Shown piece after piece: positions 32,518 to 39,311 of a DNA stretch of 39,311 nt. The translations under genes were made by a program, and so were the position numbers. Location of the stretch: positions 1-39,311 of the forward strand of contig CASEIJ010000050.1 in the NCBI GenBank assembly GCA_949288035.1, in the 5' to 3' direction. This DNA comes from an uncultured Mycoplasmatota bacterium (GTDB taxonomy: Bacteria; Bacillota_I; Bacilli_A; RF39; UBA660). The notes under the pieces were generated by a model. It ran no database searches and had not been told where the DNA came from. It saw only the letters and a list, made by a program, of their open reading frames with translations. Numbering within the stretch: position 1 is the stretch's first letter; the number at the start of each line of letters is the position of its first letter.

Positions 32518-33495
32518 TTACCTCCAACTCTTAGGAATACGAAGAATAATTTTTCCAAATGCATGAAATAACTTCGCTGACCAATAATAAAAAGTACGAT
32601 TCATATGTCTGTAATAAAAATTACGAATGCCCTTTTTTTTCTTTAAAAATTGATTTTTCTTCCAGTTAGGAAATTTCTCATTTAATAAATCATAACCTTC
32701 TTTTAAATATTGATTACGTAATTTTTTATCTTCCAAACTAGAAATACGGTAAAAACTTCTTCCTAATATATAACGAATAAAAACATATTCTATTTCATCA
32801 TGATATTTCGATAGTAATTTATTTTTCTGATAATAATCTAATACAGTATTTAAAATGTCATATAATTCTCTTACTCTGACATCTTGTGTATTAGCAATGG
32901 AATCATCTCTTTGGATATAGTGATAAAGAGGTTCTTTTACATAACCAATATTTTCTGTCCATGGTAATATTTCATAACAAAAAGCAATGTCTTCATAATG
33001 AAGCCCTACAGGAAATTGTAACTTTTTTTCTATTACTAGTTCAGTTTTATATAGTTTATTCCACGCTGGAACGCGAATATCTGTAAAATAATTATCTTCA
33101 ACATTAGAATGATCAATTACTTTACGATTAGGGTATTCCCAAATAAAATCACATTCTACCATGTCGTATTTTCCACGAATTGCTTCTTGATACAGTTTCT
33201 CATACATGGTTGTTTCAACATAATCATCACTATCTACAAAAGCAATATATTCTCCTTTTACATGTGGTAAAGCATAGTTTCTGGCATCTGATAATCCTCC
33301 ATTTTTCTTTTTAAAAGAAATCACTCTAGAATCCATTTTTACATATTTATCAATTATTTTTTGACTATTATCTTTCGTTCCATCATTTACAACTAGAATT
33401 TCAATATCACGTAAAGTTTGATTTACAAGACTATTTAAACAACGATCTAAATACTTTTCCACATTATATACCGGTACAATAATACTGACTTTCAT
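32518..33495 (-). CDS. GT2 family glycosyltransferase
   Basis: 325 residues with a classic EpsJ/CpsJ-like GT2 start: MKVSIIVPVYNVEKYLDRCL, EILVVNDGTKDNS, KNGGLSDARNYALPH and the FVDSDDYV metal site. GLHYEDIAFCYEIL resembles the motif holding the catalytic acidic residue. The C-terminal 60 residues are very basic and may bind the membrane surface. It is a near paralogue of the next gene upstream and lies in the same transcript. Confidence 0.88.
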   Translation of the reverse strand: MKVSIIVPVYNVEKYLDRCLNSLVNQTLRDIEILVVNDGTKDNSQKIIDKYVKMDSRVISFKKKNGGLSDARNYALPHVKGEYIAFVDSDDYVETTMYEKLYQEAIRGKYDMVECDFIWEYPNRKVIDHSNVEDNYFTDIRVPAWNKLYKTELVIEKKLQFPVGLHYEDIAFCYEILPWTENIGYVKEPLYHYIQRDDSIANTQDVRVRELYDILNTVLDYYQKNKLLSKYHDEIEYVFIRYILGRSFYRISSLEDKKLRNQYLKEGYDLLNEKFPNWKKNQFLKKKKGIRNFYYRHMNRTFYYWSAKLFHAFGKIILRIPKSWR

Positions 33496-33508
33496 ATCAT
33501 CATCCTAT

Positions 33509-34453
33509 CTATTTCACAATTCGTTTCATATAAAAACATAAATGATGTTTTACTAAATATCTTTTTACTTTGCGCATGAAACTATCGTTTTTTAAATATT
33601 TCCATACTTCTCTTTCTTTCAATGCTTGAGCAAATTCTTTCAATGATTGATTAGAAAGAGATTTACCTTTAACCAATAAAGTATTGGTTAGATAGCTCAT
33701 AACATATTGTTTTTCTTTTAAAGTAAGTGTTTCTAACTTATTAATTTCTTCATTTAAGATATCATATTGTTCTAATGTATCATTGGCTTTTTGTATTAAT
33801 TTCATTTCATCATTGGAAGTCATAATACTATTACTACGGACAATGTAGTAATAAAGACTATCAGGAATTGAAGAAACTGTTTTCGCACATAATACAACAT
33901 ATGGTGTTAATCCATAATCTTCATGATATTTTCCTTTTTGATATTGGAATTGATGTTCTAACCAAAATTCACGACGATATGCATAAGACCATGCAGTCAC
34001 GAAATAAGGATCAAAAGATAATTTATAAAAAGCTTGTATCCCCGTTTGATTTGAAAAGCTAGAAGCTTTCATCATAGTATTTGTTTTATCCTGTAATATA
34101 AAACCAAAATGAATCAAGTCAGGTTTATGATCGATCATGACTGTTTCCTCAATAGATTTTAAATAATCAGGTGAAACATAATCATCTCCATCAACAAACA
34201 ATAAATAGTCACCAGTAGCCTTGTTAACCCCATAATTTCTCGCATCCGATAGACCCCCATTTTCTTTTTGATATCCAAAAAAACGGTGATCTTTCTGAAC
34301 AAATTCATCAATAATTACTTGACTTTGATCAGGACTACCATCATTCACGATAATAACTTCAAAGTTTTCATATACTTGTTTTTGTAAACTATCTAAACAC
34401 TGTCTCAAATATTTTTCCACATGATATACGGGAACTATTATACTAAATTTCAT
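33509..34453 (-). CDS. GT2 family glycosyltransferase, first gene of the glycan locus
   Basis: 314 residues with MKFSIIVPVYHVEKYLRQCL, EVIIVNDGSPDQS, ENGGLSDARNYGVNK, the FVDGDDYVSPDY metal site and KYHEDYGLTPYVVL. AGGTGA precedes the ATG at 34453. It heads a six-gene run of tightly packed transferase and membrane genes ending at the terminator 28011-28037, driven by the promoter at 34481-34509. Confidence 0.88.
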   Translation of the reverse strand: MKFSIIVPVYHVEKYLRQCLDSLQKQVYENFEVIIVNDGSPDQSQVIIDEFVQKDHRFFGYQKENGGLSDARNYGVNKATGDYLLFVDGDDYVSPDYLKSIEETVMIDHKPDLIHFGFILQDKTNTMMKASSFSNQTGIQAFYKLSFDPYFVTAWSYAYRREFWLEHQFQYQKGKYHEDYGLTPYVVLCAKTVSSIPDSLYYYIVRSNSIMTSNDEMKLIQKANDTLEQYDILNEEINKLETLTLKEKQYVMSYLTNTLLVKGKSLSNQSLKEFAQALKEREVWKYLKNDSFMRKVKRYLVKHHLCFYMKRIVK

Positions 34454-34480
34454 AGCATCACCTACGATTAATCCATGTTC

Positions 34481-34509
34481 ATTATATCAAATGTATAAAA
34501 GAGACGCAA
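34481..34509 (-). promoter_or_regulatory. Sigma-A promoter of the glycan locus
   Basis: TTGCGT (34504-34509), 17 bases, TATAAT (34481-34486). Confidence 0.6.
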
Positions 34510-34518
34510 GAAACGCAA

Positions 34519-34541
34519 AAAAGTCACTCAGTGTGACTTTT
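34519..34541 (-). terminator. Terminator of the RluA operon
   Basis: AAAAGTCAC / GTGACTTTT stem with a five-base loop and T run on the minus strand; overlaps the RluA stop. Confidence 0.8.
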
Positions 34542-35195
34542 AAATTCATTCCAAGGATAACGACACGGCAGAGGCAATGAAAAGTGTAAGATTTCTTTTG
34601 TAGTTGGGTGTTGAAAGGTAATTGCATGTGAGAAAAGTGCAACTTGTTGCCCAGGTTTTGCTTGTTTTGAATATTTTTGATCACCAAATAACGGGTAACC
34701 ATGATGAGAAAATTGAACACGAATTTGATGAGAGCGACCTGTTTTTAGTTGAATTTTTACAAGACTCATATCTTTTTTATACTGTAAGCGTGTAAAATCT
34801 AATATAGCATGTTTTCCTTGAGGATGAACTGTTACGATGTTCTTTTGCTCATTTTTCAACAAATAATCTTCTAAGTGACCTTTTTCTTCTATTTTACCCA
34901 TAACAATTGCATAATATTCTTTTTTGAATTGATGTGTTCTTATTTGTTCACTGAGACGATTAGCAGCTTTAGAAGTTTTAGCAAATACCATAATCCCTCC
35001 AACAGGTCTATCTAAGCGATGTACAAGTCCCAAATACACATTTCCTGGTTTATGGTACCTTTTTTTTAAATCTAATTTTAAAAGAGTTAATAAATCTAAA
35101 TCATGACTATCATCTGCTTGAACTGGCATATTAATTGGTTTTTCTACAACTAATAAATGATTGTCTTCATAAATAATATTAATCTTTTGATTCAT
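34524..35195 (-). CDS. RluA-family pseudouridine synthase
   Basis: 223 residues starting MNQKINIIYEDNHLLVVEKP at 35195, inside the end of the methyltransferase gene (17-base overlap). The catalytic motif LVHRLDRPVGGIMVFAKT carries the conserved Asp. KEYYAIVMG, KTGRSHQIRVQFSHHGYPLFGD and LFSHAITFQHP are typical of the family. There is no N-terminal S4 domain, as in the short RluA/YhcT-like forms. It isomerises uridines in rRNA or tRNA; the target is unknown. Last gene of a five-gene operon. Confidence 0.88.
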   Translation of the reverse strand: MNQKINIIYEDNHLLVVEKPINMPVQADDSHDLDLLTLLKLDLKKRYHKPGNVYLGLVHRLDRPVGGIMVFAKTSKAANRLSEQIRTHQFKKEYYAIVMGKIEEKGHLEDYLLKNEQKNIVTVHPQGKHAILDFTRLQYKKDMSLVKIQLKTGRSHQIRVQFSHHGYPLFGDQKYSKQAKPGQQVALFSHAITFQHPTTKEILHFSLPLPCRYPWNEFKSHTE

Positions 35196-36051
35196 AACGT
35201 CCATATATACCACAAGGTAATACCAAATGATTTGTTTCAATTGGTAAACCAACTTCTCCTGTATCAATGATACCTTCTGGATATTTCTTTAAAATCGTTG
35301 TTTTTAAAATATTTTCTAAGACTGTACTACTAATACCAGTTGTATAAGAATTGATAAGAACAAACAAAGGTTTATCAGATAATATTTTCATACATGCTTC
35401 TATTAACACATAAATATTATCTTCAAACTTCCATACTTCTCCATTTGGTCCTCTTCCATAGCTAGGAGGATCCATAATAATCACATCGTATTCACGACCT
35501 CTTCGTGCTTCTCTTTCAACAAATTTTAAACAATCATCTACAATATAACGAATATGATGATCTTCTAATCCAGATAGTTTCGCATTTTCTTTTGCCCATT
35601 GAACCATACCTTTTGCAGCGTCTACATGCACTACTTCTTCAGCACCAGCATAAGAACAAGCAATGGTAGCTCCTCCTGTATAAGCAAATAAATTTAATAC
35701 TTTAATTGGGCGTTTGGCATCTTTTATTTTTTGAATCATATAATCCCAATTTGTGGCTTGTTCAGGGAATAAACCTGTATGTTTAAAGTTTGTAGGAGTG
35801 ACTTTAAATGATAAATCTTTATAATGAATTACCCAATATTCGGGTAATTTACGATAAAACTTCCACTCTCCTCCACCTTTATGACTACGATAATATCTAC
35901 CATCTACGTGATTCCATTTAGCATCTTTTTCTGTTTTCCATATAGCTTGTGGATCAGGCCTTCTTAAAACAATATCGCCCCATTTTTCTAATTTTTCTCC
36001 ATTCCCCGCATCAATACAAACATAATCTTTCCATTCATTACTTACTCTCAT
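35179..36051 (-). CDS. RlmI/YccW-like SAM-dependent RNA methyltransferase without PUA domain
   Basis: 290 residues. A beta-rich N-terminus (RRPDPQAIWKTEK, GGGEWKFYRKLPEYWVIHY) leads to the Rossmann core with motif I VLNLFAYTGGATIACSYAGA, motif II VVHVDAAKGMVQWAKENA and motif IV VIIMDPPSYGRGPNGEVWKF. This is the PF10672-type class I fold shared by rRNA cytosine-5 methyltransferases such as RlmI, but the N-terminal PUA domain of RlmI is absent. Target unknown. It sits seven bases after the 122-residue hypothetical gene and overlaps the pseudouridine synthase, suggesting a shared rRNA-modification job. Confidence 0.85.
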   Translation of the reverse strand: MRVSNEWKDYVCIDAGNGEKLEKWGDIVLRRPDPQAIWKTEKDAKWNHVDGRYYRSHKGGGEWKFYRKLPEYWVIHYKDLSFKVTPTNFKHTGLFPEQATNWDYMIQKIKDAKRPIKVLNLFAYTGGATIACSYAGAEEVVHVDAAKGMVQWAKENAKLSGLEDHHIRYIVDDCLKFVEREARRGREYDVIIMDPPSYGRGPNGEVWKFEDNIYVLIEACMKILSDKPLFVLINSYTTGISSTVLENILKTTILKKYPEGIIDTGEVGLPIETNHLVLPCGIYGRYESKD

Positions 36052-36058
36052 ATTATCC

Positions 36059-36427
36059 CTACGCTTTCTGAAATTCTTTTTGTAGTACTTCTAAATTTTC
36101 TTTTATGGTCGAAACTGCGACTTCTCCTTTTAAAGTATCTGGAATTTCTGTCAACACAGAATATTCTTCCAATATTTCTTTTTGTACTTCTTTTAAATCA
36201 TGATTGATTAGTTTCTCTTTTAATTGTTTCATATCATGCATCATAAATAAAAAATAACTTGCACATATAAATTCTAATCTTTCTTGTTTTGTAATTTCTT
36301 CAATTAATTCATAAGATTTATCTATCATATCAGAAAGTGCTTTTTCTTTTAACAAAGCGCTCCCTTTATCTTCGTCGTGAATTAAATATTCTTTTAATTC
36401 TACTAAAATTGTTTCATTTTCTGTCAT
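36059..36427 (-). CDS. Hypothetical helical protein (122 residues)
   Basis: 122 residues, acidic and predicted all-helical, starting MTENETILVELKEYLIHDED with AAAGGAG upstream; that ribosome site overlaps the end of the preceding gene. Segments include KQERLEFICASYFLFMMHDM, which is the only hydrophobic stretch and is not a convincing membrane helix. No family recognised. Its place between an unknown helical protein and an RNA methyltransferase in one operon is the only clue. Confidence 0.65.
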   Translation of the reverse strand: MTENETILVELKEYLIHDEDKGSALLKEKALSDMIDKSYELIEEITKQERLEFICASYFLFMMHDMKQLKEKLINHDLKEVQKEILEEYSVLTEIPDTLKGEVAVSTIKENLEVLQKEFQKA

Positions 36428-36430
36428 GTT

Positions 36431-37234
36431 TTACTCCTTTACTATATGCTTTATTTTTTGCTTTCGTTTGGTTAATCGATAGGCCTGTTCCTCTATACCT
36501 TGTTCCACAAATTGATTGATTAATATATCATTATAACTATTATTTTTTAACCAATGATAATACTGTCTTTTCTCTTGTTCTAAACGTTTTGGAGTAACAA
36601 CACCCCAATAAGCAGTACTCATACAAGTAATATCATGATGACACATACCAAATAAATAAGATAATTTTTCACGATCATATAACTGTTTTTCAAGCATTTC
36701 ATAATTCATATTATCGTAGAAAATTTCTTTTGGTAAGTTAGGATAATAACGTATTAAAAACATAAAATCATCAAAAATTTCATCCTCATGTTTAGAATAT
36801 TCTGGATAAGCACCTACCATTTCTTCGGCCATAAAATCAACATATAATTCTTGCGCTCTAGCAAGAAAAGCATCAAGTACAACTTTTGTATTTAATGTAT
36901 TAGATATTACTAATTTACGATTTTGATACATCCAATTATATGCATCATAATAAGAACAAGACATTAACTTGGTTTCATAATCATGCCATAAATTATCACA
37001 GTTAAGAAAACCATAAATCAATTCAAAATAAGTATTCAATGAAGCAGATGGATCATATTCAATTGATTTATAAAAATACTCTTTTAAAACATTGCAGCAT
37101 TCCTCAAAATTCTCTTCATCTTCCATAATATAATGTTGTTGCAATAACAACCAATATTGATATAACTTTTCTTTACGATTTTGGGACAAAGAAACATTTA
37201 AATCATCTAATTCTTCAAAAAAAACTTGTTTCAT
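36431..37234 (-). CDS. Hypothetical helical protein coupled to the AbiEi-like gene (267 residues)
   Basis: 267 residues, predicted helical and rich in Tyr, Trp and acidic residues; ends in a basic tail (RLTKRKQKIKHIVKE). The ATG at 37234 overlaps the stop of the AbiEi-like gene (ATGA) behind a duplicated GGAGG. No nucleotidyltransferase motif (the GS-x-D-x-D of AbiEii) is present, so it is not the usual AbiE toxin. Repeated helix pairs such as YDAYNWMYQNRKLVISNTLN might form a TPR-like or Abi-like solenoid, but this is speculative. Function unknown. Confidence 0.65.
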   Translation of the reverse strand: MKQVFFEELDDLNVSLSQNRKEKLYQYWLLLQQHYIMEDEENFEECCNVLKEYFYKSIEYDPSASLNTYFELIYGFLNCDNLWHDYETKLMSCSYYDAYNWMYQNRKLVISNTLNTKVVLDAFLARAQELYVDFMAEEMVGAYPEYSKHEDEIFDDFMFLIRYYPNLPKEIFYDNMNYEMLEKQLYDREKLSYLFGMCHHDITCMSTAYWGVVTPKRLEQEKRQYYHWLKNNSYNDILINQFVEQGIEEQAYRLTKRKQKIKHIVKE

Positions 37235-37773
37235 AAAACCTCCGTTAAAATAACCTCCGTTATTTTCTTCTTACTCACAAATTGATTTAAATACCCCTTT
37301 AATTTTCTCATATCTATTATTTCAGGATGACGATGGTAATAATTCTTTATTTCTTGATAATACTCCGGATCTAGCTTTTTGCGATATCGAACCAGTTCAA
37401 TTAACATTCTTTCTTTATCATAAATAGGAATCCAAGTATTATTAACTTGAATTTTAGTAACACCAATATCATAAATCGCCGCATCCATAAAATACTGTTT
37501 AATTTGTGGATCAACAATACGCCATGCCGGTTTTTTTGTTACGACCACATACTTATCTGGCCTTTTACTAGTCATGCCATGATAGAAAAAAGCACTCTCC
37601 AATGTAAAAATAACATTTGGATGTTTGACTAAAAAAGTAGATAATTCAGTCACATTACGACGATTGGAATAAACTCCTTTTTCAATTTTAAACATAATTC
37701 GCTGATCGACTAATCTTTCAATATCTTTATGGGCATAACCCTTTTTTTTCAAATCAGAATATTTATAAAGCAT
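37231..37773 (-). CDS. AbiEi-like winged-helix protein (type IV antitoxin family)
   Basis: 180 residues; AAAGGAGGGG precedes the ATG at 37773. An N-terminal winged-helix region (YSDLKKKGYAHKDIERLVDQ, then FKIEKGVYSN) matches the AbiEi_4-type DNA-binding start. The AbiEi core follows (TLESAFFYHGMTSKRPDKYV, YDIGVTKIQVNNTWIPIYDK, then ERMLIELVRYRKKLD). AbiEi proteins repress their own operon and neutralise AbiEii nucleotidyltransferases. No AbiEii gene is present; the next gene encodes an unrelated helical protein and then RNA-modification enzymes. It may be a domesticated regulator or the control gene of a different system. The last ten residues contain a five-residue duplication. Confidence 0.75.
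   Translation of the reverse strand: MLYKYSDLKKKGYAHKDIERLVDQRIMFKIEKGVYSNRRNVTELSTFLVKHPNVIFTLESAFFYHGMTSKRPDKYVVVTKKPAWRIVDPQIKQYFMDAAIYDIGVTKIQVNNTWIPIYDKERMLIELVRYRKKLDPEYYQEIKNYYHRHPEIIDMRKLKGYLNQFVSKKKITEVILTEVL
37235..37264 (-). repeat. 15-bp tandem duplication carrying a ribosome site
   Basis: Two adjacent copies of a 15-base unit with core TAACGGAGGTT on the minus strand (37235-37248 and 37249-37264). It adds a second TEV(I/L) to the AbiEi-like C-terminus and gives the next gene two GGAGG sites, the nearer at proper distance. Confidence 0.7.
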
Positions 37774-37795
37774 ACCACCCCTCCTTTACATGTTT

Positions 37796-37804
37796 ATTAT
37801 AACA
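37796..37804 (-). promoter_or_regulatory. Extended -10 promoter of the AbiEi-like operon
   Basis: TGTTATAAT on the minus strand (37796-37804); no recognisable -35 at 17 bases. It faces away from the tgt promoter 40 bases further right, which has the same extended -10. Confidence 0.5.
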
Positions 37805-37843
37805 TAATTTGAAAATAAGTATAGGTTTAGTTTGAAAGAAATT

Positions 37844-37872
37844 TCGACAAAATATTTATAATATGTTATAAT
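37844..37872 (+). promoter_or_regulatory. Sigma-A promoter of tgt
   Basis: TCGACA (37844-37849), 17 bases, TATAAT (37867-37872) with TGT before the -10. Confidence 0.65.
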
Positions 37873-37896
37873 GTACCAGTATTTATGGGAGGTCAT

Positions 37897-39117
37897 ATGG
37901 CAAATTATAAGAATAACAACCAATTTTATTTTGAAATAAAAAACAAAATACCAGGAAAACTAGGTCGTACAGGAATTATTCATACTCCTCACGGAGATAT
38001 TGAAACACCTGCTTTTATTGCTGTTGGAACAAGAGGAGAAGTACGTTTTGTATCGATGAATGAACTAAAAGAAATACAAGCACAAGCTATGTTAAGTAAT
38101 GGTTATCATCTTCGTAATGAATGTGAAAACATAAAAAAACATGGTGGCCTTGCATCTTGGTCTAGTTGGAATGGGCCAACTATAACCGATTCTGGTGGCT
38201 TTCAAGTCATGTCTTTAGGATCAGGACTTGGAAAAGTAGTTAGTATGGACCGTGAGCAAGAAGTGATTAATACTGACCCAAAAGATAGATTAGCACGTGT
38301 TACAGAAGATGGTGTCTATTTTTATGATCCGATTTTAAAAAAAGATGATTTTATTGGTCCAGAAGAATCTATGAGAATTCAATGTAATATAGGAGCAGAT
38401 ATTCACATGGCATTTGATGAGTTAACATCTCTTGCTGATAGTTATGAATACAATGTAGAAGCATTAAAAAGAACGGAACGATGGGCAAAAAGAAGCTTAG
38501 AAGAGCATCAAAAACATTGTGATGATTTAGGGTATCATCAAGCGTTATATGGTGTATTACAAGGTGGTAGATGGGAAGACTTGAGACGTTCTACAGCCAA
38601 ACATCTATCTAAAATAGATTTTGATGGTTATGGGCTTGGTGGTGCATTCTTAAAAGAAGACTTAGGTGAAATATTAAGATGGTGTTGTGAAGAGTTACCA
38701 GAAAATAAACCGCGTCACTTACTAGGGTTATCTAGACCAGATGATATTTTAATTGGAGCAGAAATGGGTGCAGATACATTTGATTGTGTTGCTCCAACAA
38801 GAGAAGCAAGACATGGAAGAATCTATACGAAATATGGTAATATTCGACTAGCAAAATATAAAGAAAGTTTAGATGTTTTAGATGAGCATTGTGATTGTCC
38901 TACATGTAAAAGCAAAATCACTAGAAAAGAATTATGTCGTTTATATAAATCACATGATCCAGAAGAAAAAAGAACATACTATAAACTAGCTTCTATTCAC
39001 AACTTAAGATTCATATTAAAATTAACAGAAGAAATTAGAGAGGCAATTAATAACAATTGTTTTGAAGAATATAAAAATAACTTTTTAAAAGATTATTATC
39101 ATACAGAAAAAAAATAG
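37897..39117 (+). CDS. tgt: tRNA-guanine transglycosylase family enzyme with divergent pocket
   Basis: 406 residues; the ATG at 37897 is preferred because GGGAGGT lies just before it, although spacing is short (an ATG at 37885 lacks a site). Core features are kept: Asp98 in TDSGGFQVMSLG, nucleophile Asp296 in FDCVAPTREARHG, and the zinc site Cys332, Cys334, Cys337 with His368. Differences from the usual queuosine enzyme: GGLAVGE reads GGAFLKE (248-254), FDEC reads FDEL (Leu176), GNTYHL reads SNGYHL, and about 22 residues are inserted after MSLG (107-135). It should exchange a guanine for a 7-deazaguanine in tRNA, but the base used may not be preQ1. Single gene with its own promoter and terminator. 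Confidence 0.85.
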   Translation: MANYKNNNQFYFEIKNKIPGKLGRTGIIHTPHGDIETPAFIAVGTRGEVRFVSMNELKEIQAQAMLSNGYHLRNECENIKKHGGLASWSSWNGPTITDSGGFQVMSLGSGLGKVVSMDREQEVINTDPKDRLARVTEDGVYFYDPILKKDDFIGPEESMRIQCNIGADIHMAFDELTSLADSYEYNVEALKRTERWAKRSLEEHQKHCDDLGYHQALYGVLQGGRWEDLRRSTAKHLSKIDFDGYGLGGAFLKEDLGEILRWCCEELPENKPRHLLGLSRPDDILIGAEMGADTFDCVAPTREARHGRIYTKYGNIRLAKYKESLDVLDEHCDCPTCKSKITRKELCRLYKSHDPEEKRTYYKLASIHNLRFILKLTEEIREAINNNCFEEYKNNFLKDYYHTEKK

Positions 39118-39149
39118 TATATATCATTTTTGGATATATACTTTTTTTC
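39116..39149 (+). terminator. Terminator after tgt
   Basis: AGTATATATC / GATATATACT stem with a seven-base loop followed by seven T. Confidence 0.85.
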
Positions 39150-39169
39150 TAAGAAAAAAACTCCAATAA

Positions 39170-39195
39170 GGAGTCTGTAAATAATTTTGTGTAAA
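39170..39195 (+). mobile_element. Probable left terminal repeat of an IS256-family element
   Basis: The 26 bases here, read on the minus strand, begin TTTACACAAAATTATTTACA, the form of IS256-family inverted-repeat ends. It lies 55 bases before the start of a short reading frame that looks like an IS256 transposase N-terminus. The right end is outside the window, so neither the mate repeat nor target duplication can be checked. Confidence 0.5.
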
Positions 39196-39249
39196 GATAA
39201 ATCCTTTCTATGGTAATATAAAAATATATAACCAAGGAAGGATTTTTGT

Positions 39250-39311
39250 ATGAAAGAAAATAAAAATAATGAAGTTATTAAATATTTATTAGAAAATTAT
39301 GATATAAAAAA
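39250..39311 (+). CDS. Start of a probable IS256-family transposase (cut by window edge)
   Basis: The ATG at 39250 follows AAGGAAGGA and opens a frame, MKENKNNEVIKYLLENYDIK, that runs off the right edge. A start of this form (NN-x-x-I-x-x-L, then YDIK) is common in mutator/IS256-type transposases, and the terminal-repeat-like sequence just upstream supports it. Only 20 residues are visible, so the call depends on context. Confidence 0.45.
   Translation, partial: MKENKNNEVIKYLLENYDIK

Overview
The window is very AT-rich and nearly every base is coding. Most genes lie on the minus strand with strong GGAGG-type ribosome sites and short, often coupled, spacings. Spore genes (a CotY/CotZ-type coat protein, a likely CotO-type coat protein, CwlJ, CwlD), Gram-positive envelope genes and a Firmicutes-type ESX/type VII secretion gene set point to a low-GC, spore-forming Bacillota, plausibly an Erysipelotrichia-like gut bacterium. 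The exact lineage is inference. No tRNA, rRNA or CRISPR array was seen, and no gene-free stretch exceeds about 150 bases.

Left part (1-10.7 kb): a patatin-type lipid hydrolase running off the left edge and a class I glutamine amidotransferase; a coat gene facing an operon of a PopT (DUF368) undecaprenyl-phosphate translocase and a small CotO-like protein; a P1B-type ATPase homologue that has lost essentially every catalytic motif; a zinc-ribbon/PH-domain membrane protein; a glucosaminidase-like enzyme; a 59-residue membrane protein; a paralogous pair of surface proteins of unknown function; CwlJ; and a leaderless five-LysM amidase. Candidate mother-cell promoters are visible: two sigma-E-like (popT, cwlJ) and two sigma-K-like (coat gene, LysM amidase).

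Middle (10.7-21.6 kb): an HtrA protease co-transcribed with an Abi_2/HEPN protein, then CwlD, then a type VII secretion locus: EssC, EsaB, a double-length WXG-type protein with its own promoter and a dyad at +1, three small helical proteins, and a CHAP-domain peptidoglycan hydrolase without a signal peptide that is the likely secreted enzyme. EsaA, EssA and EssB are not in this window.

Right-centre (21.6-34.5 kb): a surface-glycan locus of about a dozen genes in three promoter-terminator units: GT2 and GT4 glycosyltransferases, an O-antigen-ligase/polymerase-like membrane protein, a Wzm/Wzt (TagG/TagH) ABC exporter, a GtrB-type polyprenyl-phosphate glycosyltransferase, an Alg14-like protein and an unusual Alg13-like/GtrA fusion. 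No nucleotide-sugar synthesis genes are present, so precursors must come from elsewhere.

Right end (34.5-39.3 kb): a five-gene operon (AbiEi-like regulator without AbiEii, two unknown helical proteins, an RlmI-like methyltransferase, an RluA-family pseudouridine synthase), a divergent tRNA-guanine transglycosylase with an altered substrate pocket, and what looks like the left end of an IS256-family element cut by the window edge. The strongest candidates for something undescribed are the motif-less P-type ATPase, the type VII locus built around a leaderless CHAP enzyme, the paralogous surface-protein pair and the AbiEi-like operon.
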